From Prevotella sp. UBA2755 (lineage in GTDB: Bacteria; Bacteroidota; Bacteroidia; Bacteroidales; Bacteroidaceae): DNA of 30,496 nt. The notes below the pieces were generated by a model that was not told where the DNA came from, searched no databases, and saw only the letters and a list, made by a program, of their open reading frames with translations. The stretch is from the NCBI GenBank assembly GCA_002353225.1, contig DEJF01000010.1, positions 529 to 31,024 of the forward strand, written 5' to 3'. Below, piece after piece: positions 22,739-30,007 of the stretch. The position numbers and the translations under genes were made by a program. Within the stretch, counting starts at the first letter, position 1. Each line of letters starts with the position of its first letter.

Positions 22739-23310
22739 TCTTTCCGTTGGGAAAACTCACAACCGCAATACTGCTGATTATAGAACTGGTATTCCCTCAG
22801 TAACTGGTTGCGACGGTCTTGCAGTCCGCCCTTCCGCCAGTTCTGATTCCAGAAGGTAGTGCCATCCACGGTTTGCTCTGCAAGTAGTCCTGCACGATTA
22901 ATCTGTTCCAGACTCTTCCATCGTGACGAGGCAAGTGTGGTGGTGAAATACTGCAAACCTTGTTTCTTCGCCTCTTGTGCTGCCCTCGTCAGACGAAGGG
23001 TGAAACACTGCTCACAACGTCGTCCCCGTTCGGGTTCTCCCTCCAAGCCGCAGACACCCTGCAACCACCCCTCATGGTCGTAGTCACCGTCAATCCACTG
23101 AATACCAAGACTCTCCGCATGACGCTTACTCTCGTTCTTGCGAATCTCGTATTCCTCACGAGGCCAGATATTGGGATTATAATAAAAGATAGTCGGTTTA
23201 ATATCATGTTGCAGCATCCACTCCACAATAGCGGATGAGCAAGGAGCACAACAAGCATGCAACAACACCTCATGCAATCCCTCTGGTACAATAATAGCCG
23301 GACTCTTCAA
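22735..23310 (-). CDS. queH: Epoxyqueuosine reductase QueH
   Basis: The non-QueG epoxyqueuosine reductase (DUF208) that completes tRNA queuosine synthesis. HACCAPCSS (19-26) gives C20-C21 and C24; RRCEQCF and the terminal YCGC supply the further cysteines for the Fe-S and metal sites. FYYNPNIWPREEYEIRK and YFTTTLASSRWKS are strongly conserved family blocks. Length 191 is normal. No ATG is available upstream of the cysteine motif: the likely start is a TTG at 23310 located in a repeat tract, with another TTG 11 codons later as an alternative. Confidence 0.9.
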   Translation of the reverse strand: MKSPAIIVPEGLHEVLLHACCAPCSSAIVEWMLQHDIKPTIFYYNPNIWPREEYEIRKNESKRHAESLGIQWIDGDYDHEGWLQGVCGLEGEPERGRRCEQCFTLRLTRAAQEAKKQGLQYFTTTLASSRWKSLEQINRAGLLAEQTVDGTTFWNQNWRKGGLQDRRNQLLREYQFYNQQYCGCEFSQRKE

Positions 23311-23346
23311 CTCTAAATTGCTCTAAACTCTAAATTCTAAACTTTA
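23302..23346 (-). repeat. GAGTTTAGA-type tract before queH
   Basis: Minus strand carries AAGTTTAGAATTTAGAGTTT, then AGAGCAATTTAGAGTTGAAG. It starts at the TerB/DnaJ stop codon and ends in the probable queH start codon. Confidence 0.75.
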
Positions 23347-24159
23347 AAGCCCTCTCGCCTTCCAGATTTTATCCTTGGCGGCATTGATCTCCTGAAACTT
23401 CTTCTCCGCAGCCTTACGGATATCCTCACCCAAGGCAGCCACCTTGTCAGGATGATGCTCTAAGGCGAGTTTGCGATATGCCTTCTTCACCTCGTCATCC
23501 GTCGCATTGGGTGATACACCAAGTACCTGATAAGCAGAGGCAAGGTCATCTTTACCTAATCCCATCATCGAGTCGACCTCATCGACAGACATCTGCATCC
23601 ACTGGGCGCACTCTTTCAGTGCTGTAACCTCGCTCTGTGGCACCTTGCCGTCGGCTTGAGCGATCATCACGAGGAAGTTCAGCAGTTGCAGACGCTGGGA
23701 GTAGTCCATATTACGGGCTATCTGCTGACAACAGTCAGCCACCGTATGTTTGAAAGAGGATGCTCCTACCCTTTTCTGCTCGTCGAAGAGTTTCCTCAAG
23801 ATATCATTACCTTCTATCGAAGCCTGCTCACCAAAGTTCTGACGCAGCATCTGACGCACGAATTCCATCTCCGAGTGCATCACCTTTCCGTCTGCTTTGA
23901 TGATATACGAGGCGAGTACCAACAGCGAGAACAAGAAACTGTTACGCTGTCCATAGTCAGTACGCTGTCTGGTGGTACGCTGATAATTATTTGCCGCCTG
24001 TTGTCCGAAAGGACTTTCAAACGTGCCTTGTGTCTCTGGGGAGTTCACCGCATCCATCATCGAGTCGAACATCTTGCCCAACACGATACCAGCCAATGCG
24101 CCTAACGGTCCAGCCGTCATCCACCCTAAGAATCCTCCTATCCAAGTTCCAAATGCCAT
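23344..24159 (-). CDS. TerB-DnaJ domain co-chaperone (DjlA-like)
   Basis: A 271-residue protein with a glycine-rich hydrophobic N-terminus (residues 1-35, FLGWMTAGPLGALAGIVLGK) that could anchor it in the membrane. A TerB-type helical domain covers about 75-195 (ADGKVMHSEMEFVRQ and ADGKVPQSEVTAL), and a C-terminal J domain from about 207 has HPD at 236-238. The order matches DjlA-like co-chaperones that stimulate DnaK ATPase at the membrane. The client is unknown. It sits between the HD hydrolase and queH, separated by GAGTTGA tracts. Confidence 0.88.
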   Translation of the reverse strand: MAFGTWIGGFLGWMTAGPLGALAGIVLGKMFDSMMDAVNSPETQGTFESPFGQQAANNYQRTTRQRTDYGQRNSFLFSLLVLASYIIKADGKVMHSEMEFVRQMLRQNFGEQASIEGNDILRKLFDEQKRVGASSFKHTVADCCQQIARNMDYSQRLQLLNFLVMIAQADGKVPQSEVTALKECAQWMQMSVDEVDSMMGLGKDDLASAYQVLGVSPNATDDEVKKAYRKLALEHHPDKVAALGEDIRKAAEKKFQEINAAKDKIWKARGL

Positions 24160-24160
24160 A

Positions 24161-24190
24161 TCTCAACTTTCAACTCTCAACTCTCAACTA
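24161..24190 (-). repeat. GAGTTGA tract between the HD and TerB-DnaJ genes
   Basis: Minus strand reads TAGTTGAGAGTTGAGAGTTG and then AAAGTTGAGA: four near-perfect 7-nt units. The first contains the TAG stop of the HD gene, and the tract ends 2 nt before the next ATG. Confidence 0.8.
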
Positions 24191-24850
24191 ATACTCATGC
24201 CACCATGCCGATGCGTTCTGCTCCTCACGCTCCAAGTCGTCAATCAAGCACTCTGCCAGTTTCAGTACTACTTCCTGAGGCACGAGAAAACGCTTGTCGT
24301 CACTATGTGGATTGATTGAGGCGAGGAAATGAGGTACCTCTCCTTTGTACACCTCCTTCATGTGGAGATTATCCTCGTTGATACCCGAACAACTGAACGT
24401 GATATTGGCAAGACGGTCGCAGAGTTTCACAAAGGGAGCATAGGGGGTCTCACGAATACCCTTATAGTATTTCTCCCCTGCCCTCTCAGCACGAGTACGT
24501 CCTTTGTCATTGGTCAGCGCATAGGCAATCTCTGTCGCCATATATGCCTGTTCCTCTGTCATCATCTCCCTTGCTGTCTTCAACACGTCATTATAGGTCA
24601 GTCGAGCATCCTCGATACTATCGTGATAATAACCACCAAAGAATAATGGCAGGATATCCTCCTCTTTGGCACATACCAGATGGCCAAAGTTCCTGATACC
24701 GTTGACCACCATATCCAGATGGTAGCCATAGGGGAGGTCATCGCCATAGGTCTGGTTCACACTCTTATGCAAATCGTGTGCTGTCTGACGAATGTGTTCT
24801 ATCTGTTCGGCATATTTCTCCATCAATGCCTCAAACTCAACTCTTGTCAT
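24188..24850 (-). CDS. HD-domain phosphohydrolase, SpoT/Mesh1-like
   Basis: A 220-residue protein with the arrangement of metal-dependent HD hydrolases of the RelA/SpoT N-terminal type: His44 (YHLDMV), HDSIED (76-81) and the later KLCDRLAN with Asp145. The spacing and the HDxxED form resemble ppGpp hydrolases and the small stand-alone hydrolases Mesh1/SAH. No synthetase, TGS or ACT domain is present. It may hydrolyse alarmones or another nucleotide; that is inference. It heads the operon with the TerB-DnaJ and queH genes, from a consensus promoter back to back with that of the Nudix gene. Confidence 0.8.
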   Translation of the reverse strand: MTRVEFEALMEKYAEQIEHIRQTAHDLHKSVNQTYGDDLPYGYHLDMVVNGIRNFGHLVCAKEEDILPLFFGGYYHDSIEDARLTYNDVLKTAREMMTEEQAYMATEIAYALTNDKGRTRAERAGEKYYKGIRETPYAPFVKLCDRLANITFSCSGINEDNLHMKEVYKGEVPHFLASINPHSDDKRFLVPQEVVLKLAECLIDDLEREEQNASAWWHEY

Positions 24851-24874
24851 GATACATTACTCTTTATTTGGCTA

Positions 24875-24906
24875 CAAAGTTACGAAAAAGTGAGAGAAAC
24901 GCCAAA
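24875..24906 (-). promoter_or_regulatory. Promoter of the HD-TerB-queH operon
   Basis: Minus strand TTTG (24903-24906), a 20-nt spacer, TAACTTTG (24875-24882). The transcription start would be about 18 nt before the ATG. Confidence 0.65.
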
Positions 24907-24910
24907 TTTA

Positions 24911-24942
24911 TTTGAGCATTCCTTGGTTTTTTACTATCTTTG
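24911..24942 (+). promoter_or_regulatory. Promoter of the Nudix gene
   Basis: TTTG (24911-24914), a 20-nt spacer, TATCTTTG (24935-24942). It is divergent from the HD promoter with only 4 bp between the two -33 elements, so the two could compete or share a regulator. Confidence 0.7.
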
Positions 24943-24973
24943 CATCATCAAAAAAACAATAAAGAATCATATC

Positions 24974-25396
24974 ATGTCATTTACTTACAAATATCCAAGA
25001 CCTGCAGTGACTGCCGACTGCGTAGTAATCACAAAAGAAAAGGAGCCAAGGGTTCTACTGATAGAGCGAGGGTTCGAGCCATTCAAAGGCTGTTGGGCGT
25101 TGCCTGGTGGTTTTATGAATATGGACGAGACAACTGAGCAGTGTGCCATCCGTGAACTGGAGGAGGAAACAGGACTGCGAGTCAACGACCTGCAGCAGAT
25201 TGGTGCTTTCTCGAAGGTAGACCGTGACCCTCGTGGACGAACGATTACCGTTGCCTATCTCATTAGGATTGACGAGGCTGTTCCTGTAACAGGATTAGAC
25301 GATGCCGCCAAAGCAGCATGGTTTCCATTGAGTACCTTACCCCCTTTTGCCTTCGACCATGCTGACATCATGGCGAAAGCCATCAAGATGATGTAA
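24974..25396 (+). CDS. Nudix hydrolase
   Basis: A 140-residue single-domain Nudix enzyme. The Nudix box lies at 45-67 (GGFMNMDETTEQCAIRELEE followed by ETG) with all consensus positions, and LLIERGFEPFKGCWALPGGF before it. The family hydrolyses nucleoside diphosphates linked to another group (8-oxo-dGTP, ADP-ribose, NADH and others); this short form resembles the MutT/ADP-ribose pyrophosphatase group. I start at the ATG at 24974 since the frame extends further upstream only through promoter sequence. It is a single-gene unit. Confidence 0.9.
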   Translation: MSFTYKYPRPAVTADCVVITKEKEPRVLLIERGFEPFKGCWALPGGFMNMDETTEQCAIRELEEETGLRVNDLQQIGAFSKVDRDPRGRTITVAYLIRIDEAVPVTGLDDAAKAAWFPLSTLPPFAFDHADIMAKAIKMM

Positions 25397-25558
25397 TGCT
25401 GTCACACACAGCCCACTGGCTCAAAACCCATGTAGAAAAACGATCTTCCGCATATCGTCTGCGAAAGTACAAAAAAATCATTAATTTCGCCGTTTTTCGT
25501 TTTGAAACAAAGTGTTCGCAGCACAAGGATTAATAAAAAACTATAAGGAGGAAAGGAC
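25397..25558. other. Spacer after the Nudix gene with strong SD before DUF2442
   Basis: Weak hairpins GCTGT/ACAGC (25399-25413) and AGCC/GGCT (25412-25423) may end the Nudix transcript. AAGGAGG at 25545-25551 is 8 nt before the DUF2442 ATG and is the only textbook Shine-Dalgarno sequence I see in the window. A TTTG at 25500-25504 could be a -33 element, but no good -7 box follows. Confidence 0.4.
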
Positions 25559-25810
25559 ATGAAGAAATTATACATTGTAAAAGCAGAAAATGCCGGGGAT
25601 CTAACCATTAACCTGACATTCAGTGACAATACAACGAAACTGATTGATATAGGTGATTTTATCCGTCGCCATCCTCATCCACAATACAACAAGTATCTTG
25701 ATCCTCGAAAATTCAGCCGTTTTACAATTGACAATGGCAATGTGGTGTGGGGTAAGAACTGGGATCTGATATTCCCAGTTGAGCAATTGTATTCAGGTGT
25801 TATAGTTTGA
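25559..25810 (+). CDS. DUF2442 protein
   Basis: An 83-residue protein with the DUF2442 pattern: an N-terminal strand pair, then FSRFTIDNGNVVWGKNWDLI and FPVEQLY near the end. In other genomes DUF2442 genes are often the second gene of small two-gene modules with DUF4160 or RelE-like proteins and are regarded as antitoxin-like. No such partner lies next to it, so it is an orphan here. A strong Shine-Dalgarno sequence precedes it and a terminator follows 70 nt after the stop. Confidence 0.75.
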   Translation: MKKLYIVKAENAGDLTINLTFSDNTTKLIDIGDFIRRHPHPQYNKYLDPRKFSRFTIDNGNVVWGKNWDLIFPVEQLYSGVIV

Positions 25811-25879
25811 TTCAAAAACTATCAAATCCCGATAAGACCTGATTATCGATTAGTGCAGGCTAAAGGTTTCTATATAAAT

Positions 25880-25916
25880 AAAGGTTCACACTTTCATGCG
25901 TGAACCTTTTGTTTTT
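25880..25916 (+). terminator. Terminator after DUF2442
   Basis: Perfect 10-bp stem AAAGGTTCAC (25880-25889) with GTGAACCTTT (25900-25909), loop of 10 nt, then TGTTTTT. A small additional hairpin GATAA/TTATC (25829-25845) lies before it. Confidence 0.75.
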
Positions 25917-26048
25917 AAAATGCCATTGCTTGCTATCATACCCTAACCAAAAACTTCACACAAAAAGAAAATCCCCCTCCCCTTTGGTCGTGTGGAGAGA
26001 ATCAGTAAGAGAATCTTTTTTCTCCACCCCATTTTCTTCTTGATTTAT

Positions 26049-26079
26049 TTTGTGTTTTAAGAAATAATACTTATCTTTG
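26049..26079 (+). promoter_or_regulatory. Promoter of the BspA-like gene
   Basis: TTTG (26049-26052), a 19-nt spacer, TATCTTTG (26072-26079). The next ATG of the large gene is at 26384, so the mRNA has a leader of about 298 nt. The stretch 25917-26048 before it shows only a weak GTGGAGA/TCTCCAC inverted repeat (25992-26027). Confidence 0.7.
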
Positions 26080-26189
26080 CAATTACAATAAATGAATTGT
26101 GTAACTTTTAAAACACTATTGCCTATGGGCTGAGACAGATATTCGATGCATAGCATCAAGGACATATAGGATGAATATCCACTTTTGAT

Positions 26190-26340
26190 TCTTGTATTCC
26201 TAAATCGGCAAAATTGAAGAATTTGTCAAGAACTGAAGTAGATAGTTCACGCCAATCGGCGTGGGCATTTGCTCGTTTAAGACAAAAGGTGTTTGCCGAT
26301 ACCTGGAATACATAGACGAAGTAACTTGTCCACGTTTTTT
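26190..26340 (+). promoter_or_regulatory. Candidate structured leader RNA of the BspA-like gene
   Basis: Long-range pairing is visible: TGTATTCC (26193-26200) with GGAATACA (26305-26312), and ATCGGCAAA (26204-26212) with TTTGCCGAT (26292-26300), 17 pairs with a small internal loop. Nested inside are TTTGTC (26222-26227) with GACAAA (26281-26286), GAACT (26230-26234) with AGTTC (26244-26248), and ACGCC (26249-26253) with GGCGT (26258-26262). A T6 run (26335-26340) follows CCACG (26330-26334), which could instead pair with CGTGG (26260-26264). This architecture suggests an attenuator or riboswitch-like element; I do not recognise the family. Two further small hairpins lie earlier, at 26144-26156 and 26169-26180. 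Confidence 0.45.
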
Positions 26341-26383
26341 GTTTTCTCTGGAAATGAACATATAAACTAAAAATGATACAATT

Positions 26384-29362
26384 ATGAAGAAACAATTACT
26401 CTTACTTGTAATGATACTTGCGTTTGCCAATATCCCCAATTATGCTCAGACCGTAGTAAATGTAAATGGCCTTCGATTTCAAATTGAAAATGGTAATGCT
26501 ATCGTTGGCAGGCAAGACAGGGAATTGTCTGGTGACATAGTAATCCCTTCATCTATTGATTACGAAGGGCAAACTTATTCTGTTACCGGAATAGTTGGTC
26601 CAATTGACACTCACTCATATGGTGGAATGTCCTCAATTTCTGCGGATGAGGCTGCGTTCCAAGGAACAGCAATAACTTCCGTCACCCTTCCTACAACAAT
26701 TACGAACATCAATACTTGTGCTTTTATTAATTGTTCTTATCTCCAAAAGGTCGTCTTACCAGAAGGCATTACCTCTATCGGATGGGGCGCTTTTGCTTAT
26801 TGTTCGTCTTTGACAGAGATTAATTTGCCGAATTCTCTTCAATCTTTATCAGCATGGAGCTTTGGTGGATGTAGTTCTTTGAAAAGTATAAATATTCCAG
26901 AGAATATTACAAACCTACCTGATGCAGTTTTCAAAAATTGCGGTTTTGAATCGTTTGATATACCTGCTCAAATAACTCGATTAGGCAGAGAAAGCCTAAA
27001 CATGTACGGGCTAAAATCGGTGAAGAGCTATATTCGCGATATCACTCGAATATATTATCATGACGAGTGCTTTGGCAATGTTACAGATAAGACTCTCTAT
27101 ATACCCAATGGTTCGAGGTTCATTTATCAAGAGTACAACCCATGGAGAAAATTTGCAACTATTGAAGAATTTGACGATGGGCACACAGATGAGCCTATAA
27201 ACCCGATTGAACTGATAGCAACGGTAAATGATATTCGATATAAAATATTTGATGACGGTACAGCTATATTAATTCAGCAAAACGAAAGTTTGTCTGGAGA
27301 AATTGTTATTCCAGAGACGATAACTGTAGGAGAGAAATCTTATACTGTTAATGGTATTATTGGACCGAACGACACTCATTCATGGGGCAACATGAACTCT
27401 ATATCGGCAGATGGCGCAGCGTTCCAAGGAACAGCAATAACCTCCATTACATTACCTACAACAATTTCGAACATCAACACATGCGCCTTTATCAATTGTT
27501 CAAAGCTCCAAAAGGTTGTCTTACCAGAAACCATCACCTCTATTGGATGGGGCGCTTTTGCTTATTGTTCGTCTTTGACAGAGATTAATTTGCCGAATTC
27601 TCTTCAATCTTTATCAGCATGGGCTTTTGCTGGTTGTCGAGAACTAAAACAGATAGCCATCCCCAAGCAAATAACAACCCTTCCATCTGCATGTTTTAAA
27701 GAGAGTGGACTAAATTATATAGACATTCCCGAAAATGTTGTTAGCATGCAAAATTTATGTCTTAATACTTCAAGTCTTAGTTATGTTAAAATCTATCAGT
27801 CTGACATAAACCTGATTTGGACTTCAGATAATGCTTTTGGAACATATGACAATATACAAAATACAGATTTGTTCGTTCCAAGAGGTTGTAAAACAAACTA
27901 CATACAGACTTATCCATGGGCAAAATTTCGTTCAATTGATGAATTTGGATTCATTGTTAATATAGATAATAATGATGGTGGCAAGATAACAGCCTCGAAA
28001 ACAATTGTTCTTTATAATGATGAAAAAATTAGATTAACTATCTCACCAAACACAGGTTATAGTCTGGAAAGCTTGTCCATAAATGGTATAGATGTAACAA
28101 AAGATATAGTTAATGGAGAGTATATTGTTAGTGATATAAATGAAGATTTAAATATAGTTGGCGTATTTATAATCAACAAGTACAAGCTGACATACACAGT
28201 TGACGGCGAGGAATACAAGAGTAGCGAGGTTGAGTACGGTGCTACCATCACAGCGGAAGAAGCACCTACCAAGGAGGGCTACACCTTCAGCGGATGGAGT
28301 GAGATACCTGAGACGATGCCGGCTCATGATGTGACAGTGACAGGAACGTTCAGCATCAACAAGTATAAGCTGACCTACACCGTTGATGGTACTGAGTACA
28401 AAACCTATGAGATTAAGTACAATTCTACTATTACAGCAGAATCAGAGCCTACTAAGGAGGGTTATACTTTCAGTGGTTGGAGCGAAATCCCGTCTACGAT
28501 GCCTCCATACGATGTAACTGTGACAGGTTCATTCAATATCAATAGCTATAAGCTGACATATATGATAGATGAAAAGGTGTATAAGGAAACAATGTACGAA
28601 TATGGTGCCACTATCACACCTGAGCCAGCACCCGATGGAGATTTTGTGAACTTTGAGTGGATAGAGCTACCAGAGACGATGCCAGCGCATGATGTAATAG
28701 TGACGGGCACATATGAAAAAGCCTTCATCCCTGGCGATGCCAATGGTGATGGTCTTGTAAATGTGACGGACATCGTATCAACGGTGAACTACATTATGGA
28801 GAATCCATCAGATAATTTCAATAAGGATGCTGCGGACTTGAATGGTGATTGTATTGTGAATGTGACAGATATTGTGCAGATGGTGAACATTATCATGAAT
28901 GGCAATGGTGCTTCCTCTCGTCGTGCAGCTGCAACCTCAAGCAACTTGATAATCAGCGGAAACAACATCCAATTGAGGAATGCTGAGACCTATACCGCTG
29001 CGCAGTTTGACATTAACCTGAGTGATGGACAGTCAATCAGTAATATTGTGCTGAATTGTAGCAGCAACCACAGCCTGTCTTGGAAGATGATAGATGCAAA
29101 GACCTGTCGTGTTGTTGCCTATTCGATGACGAATGCCACCTTCTGTGCTAACAGCGACAACCTGTTTGATATCTCCTTAAGTGGCGATCAAGATGTTACT
29201 ATCAGCAATGAACTTCTTGTTGAGGCAGATGGCACCACTGGCATTGATGTTATCCGCAGGGAGGCAGAGAACGGAAAGATCTACGACTTAAATGGTCGTC
29301 AGGTGAAGAACCCACGAAAGGGTCTGTATATCATTAACGGTCGTAAGGTGATTGTAAAATAA
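26384..29362 (+). CDS. BspA-like leucine-rich-repeat surface protein with dockerin-like tail
   Basis: A 992-residue exported protein. Signal peptide 1-21 (ending NYAQ). Two LRR_5/BspA blocks (about 75-215 and 330-470) with units such as CSSLTEINLPNSLQSLSAWS; a beta linker about 525-595; three Listeria-Bacteroides repeats (about 598-780) with YKLTYTVDG and GYTFSGWSEIP; two dockerin-type calcium motifs (GDANGDGLVNVTDIVSTVNY and AADLNGDCIVNVTDIVQMVN, about 782-845); then a beta domain and a final GKIYDLNGRQVKNPRKGLYI segment resembling type IX secretion sorting tails. It probably binds host, matrix or polysaccharide ligands at the surface. The first two-thirds is more AT-rich than the rest. Confidence 0.88.
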   Translation: MKKQLLLLVMILAFANIPNYAQTVVNVNGLRFQIENGNAIVGRQDRELSGDIVIPSSIDYEGQTYSVTGIVGPIDTHSYGGMSSISADEAAFQGTAITSVTLPTTITNINTCAFINCSYLQKVVLPEGITSIGWGAFAYCSSLTEINLPNSLQSLSAWSFGGCSSLKSINIPENITNLPDAVFKNCGFESFDIPAQITRLGRESLNMYGLKSVKSYIRDITRIYYHDECFGNVTDKTLYIPNGSRFIYQEYNPWRKFATIEEFDDGHTDEPINPIELIATVNDIRYKIFDDGTAILIQQNESLSGEIVIPETITVGEKSYTVNGIIGPNDTHSWGNMNSISADGAAFQGTAITSITLPTTISNINTCAFINCSKLQKVVLPETITSIGWGAFAYCSSLTEINLPNSLQSLSAWAFAGCRELKQIAIPKQITTLPSACFKESGLNYIDIPENVVSMQNLCLNTSSLSYVKIYQSDINLIWTSDNAFGTYDNIQNTDLFVPRGCKTNYIQTYPWAKFRSIDEFGFIVNIDNNDGGKITASKTIVLYNDEKIRLTISPNTGYSLESLSINGIDVTKDIVNGEYIVSDINEDLNIVGVFIINKYKLTYTVDGEEYKSSEVEYGATITAEEAPTKEGYTFSGWSEIPETMPAHDVTVTGTFSINKYKLTYTVDGTEYKTYEIKYNSTITAESEPTKEGYTFSGWSEIPSTMPPYDVTVTGSFNINSYKLTYMIDEKVYKETMYEYGATITPEPAPDGDFVNFEWIELPETMPAHDVIVTGTYEKAFIPGDANGDGLVNVTDIVSTVNYIMENPSDNFNKDAADLNGDCIVNVTDIVQMVNIIMNGNGASSRRAAATSSNLIISGNNIQLRNAETYTAAQFDINLSDGQSISNIVLNCSSNHSLSWKMIDAKTCRVVAYSMTNATFCANSDNLFDISLSGDQDVTISNELLVEADGTTGIDVIRREAENGKIYDLNGRQVKNPRKGLYIINGRKVIVK
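26771..27630. repeat. In-frame DNA duplication inside the BspA-like gene
   Basis: About 85 bp beginning ACCTCTATCGGATGGGGCGC at 26771 recurs at 27536 with a single change (TCG to TTG) over most of its length. The offset is 765 bp, exactly 255 codons. The surrounding LRR blocks are also alike but less so, so this core is either a recent duplication or kept alike by gene conversion. Confidence 0.7.
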
Positions 29363-29380
29363 CCCAGTTGGATATATCCA

Positions 29381-29425
29381 TAAATAATGGCATCTGTAAA
29401 ACATAGATGCCATTATTTATATTTG
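29381..29425 (+). terminator. Terminator of the BspA-like gene
   Basis: Perfect 15-bp stem TAAATAATGGCATCT (29381-29395) with AGATGCCATTATTTA (29405-29419), loop of 9 nt, then TATATTTG. It lies 18 nt after the stop codon and also faces the convergent toxin gene. Confidence 0.75.
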
Positions 29426-29439
29426 ATTACAATGCCTTT

Positions 29440-29721
29440 TCATTTCAACTCCCTCAACAACAAATCGGGGTTTCTGCGCATATCCCAAAGACGAACGACA
29501 TAGACACATTGGGATTTGGGAGAATAATAGTAAATCACCTCAAAGCGTCCAAGCAAATGAGCACCTCTATACCTTCGACGCTTTCCCCTAAGCAATGGCT
29601 CTGGTGGGTATGAATCTGGATACATTTGCATACGCTTTTGAATATCTTCAAGTATAGATATATGATTGTTCATCGTATGCTGTCCATACTCCAAATAAGC
29701 CTTCTCCAAAAGAGTATTCAA
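29440..29721 (-). CDS. RelE/ParE-family toxin, start codon uncertain
   Basis: A 93-residue protein of the RelE/ParE fold: an N-terminal helical pair with LEKAYLEYGQHTMNNHISIL, a basic LLRGKRRRYRGAHLLGRFEV strand region, and the typical end VYVVRLWDMRRNPDLLLREL. Family toxins cut mRNA or block gyrase. No in-frame ATG exists. The annotated start is a TTG at 29721; codons in frame reach back to a TGA at 29745, and a CTG at 29730 is also open. An ATG at 29746 is out of frame and meets TAA two codons later. The gene may use a weak start or be damaged. It lies 26 nt after the antitoxin stop. Confidence 0.65.
   Translation of the reverse strand: MNTLLEKAYLEYGQHTMNNHISILEDIQKRMQMYPDSYPPEPLLRGKRRRYRGAHLLGRFEVIYYYSPKSQCVYVVRLWDMRRNPDLLLRELK
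29441..29470 (-). repeat. Toxin-tail repeat copy 1 (within the toxin gene)
   Basis: The 3' end of the toxin gene, plus strand CATTTCAACTCCCTCAACAA followed by CAAATCGGGG. The same block recurs at 30055-30081 and 30380-30411 outside any intact gene. Confidence 0.6.
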
Positions 29722-29747
29722 ATCTTTCAGGGCAGCCTTACGTCATT

Positions 29748-30002
29748 TTACTTGAACCATTCTGCGTGGGATTGTTTGAAATGAGTAAGGAAGTTGTCAA
29801 GTGTATCCCACTGGTTAGGATTCTTCATGTCACGTTCTACCTGTTTTAAGTCTTCCATCAACTCGTCAACAGACTGAGGACCAACACCAATTATCTTATC
29901 ATAATCCATAAGAACAGATTGGCGAGACTCCATCTGGGTATAGCCTAATGATGGCTCATTAGCCATCCAACTATCTTTCTCCTTATCTTCAAACTGCTTC
30001 AT
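29748..30002 (-). CDS. Probable antitoxin partner
   Basis: An 84-residue acidic, soluble protein upstream of the RelE/ParE-like gene in the usual antitoxin-toxin order. No DNA-binding domain is obvious; the middle DYDKIIGVGPQSVDELMEDL and the aromatic C-terminus HFKQSHAEWFK look like a toxin-binding helix. I start at the ATG at 30002 because a consensus promoter ends 5 nt before it; the frame is open 36 nt further but through the promoter. The antitoxin role is inferred from position only. Confidence 0.55.
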   Translation of the reverse strand: MKQFEDKEKDSWMANEPSLGYTQMESRQSVLMDYDKIIGVGPQSVDELMEDLKQVERDMKNPNQWDTLDNFLTHFKQSHAEWFK

Positions 30003-30007
30003 GTCTG

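Noticed and set aside
26120..26136. GGGCTGAGA in the BspA leader, resembling a TPP riboswitch segment
   Set aside because: The remaining conserved TPP aptamer blocks (ACCTGA and the CTGGGTAATGCCAGC-like part) are absent.
26190..26312. Invertible promoter flanked by inverted repeats (phase variation)
   Set aside because: The inverted repeats are imperfect, and the promoter (26049-26079) lies outside them, so inversion would not switch transcription.
26156..26395. 79-codon minus-strand frame across the BspA leader
   Set aside because: Overlaps the promoter-driven leader antisense, has no promoter, and coincides with the paired arms; I favour RNA structure. A homologue search would settle it.
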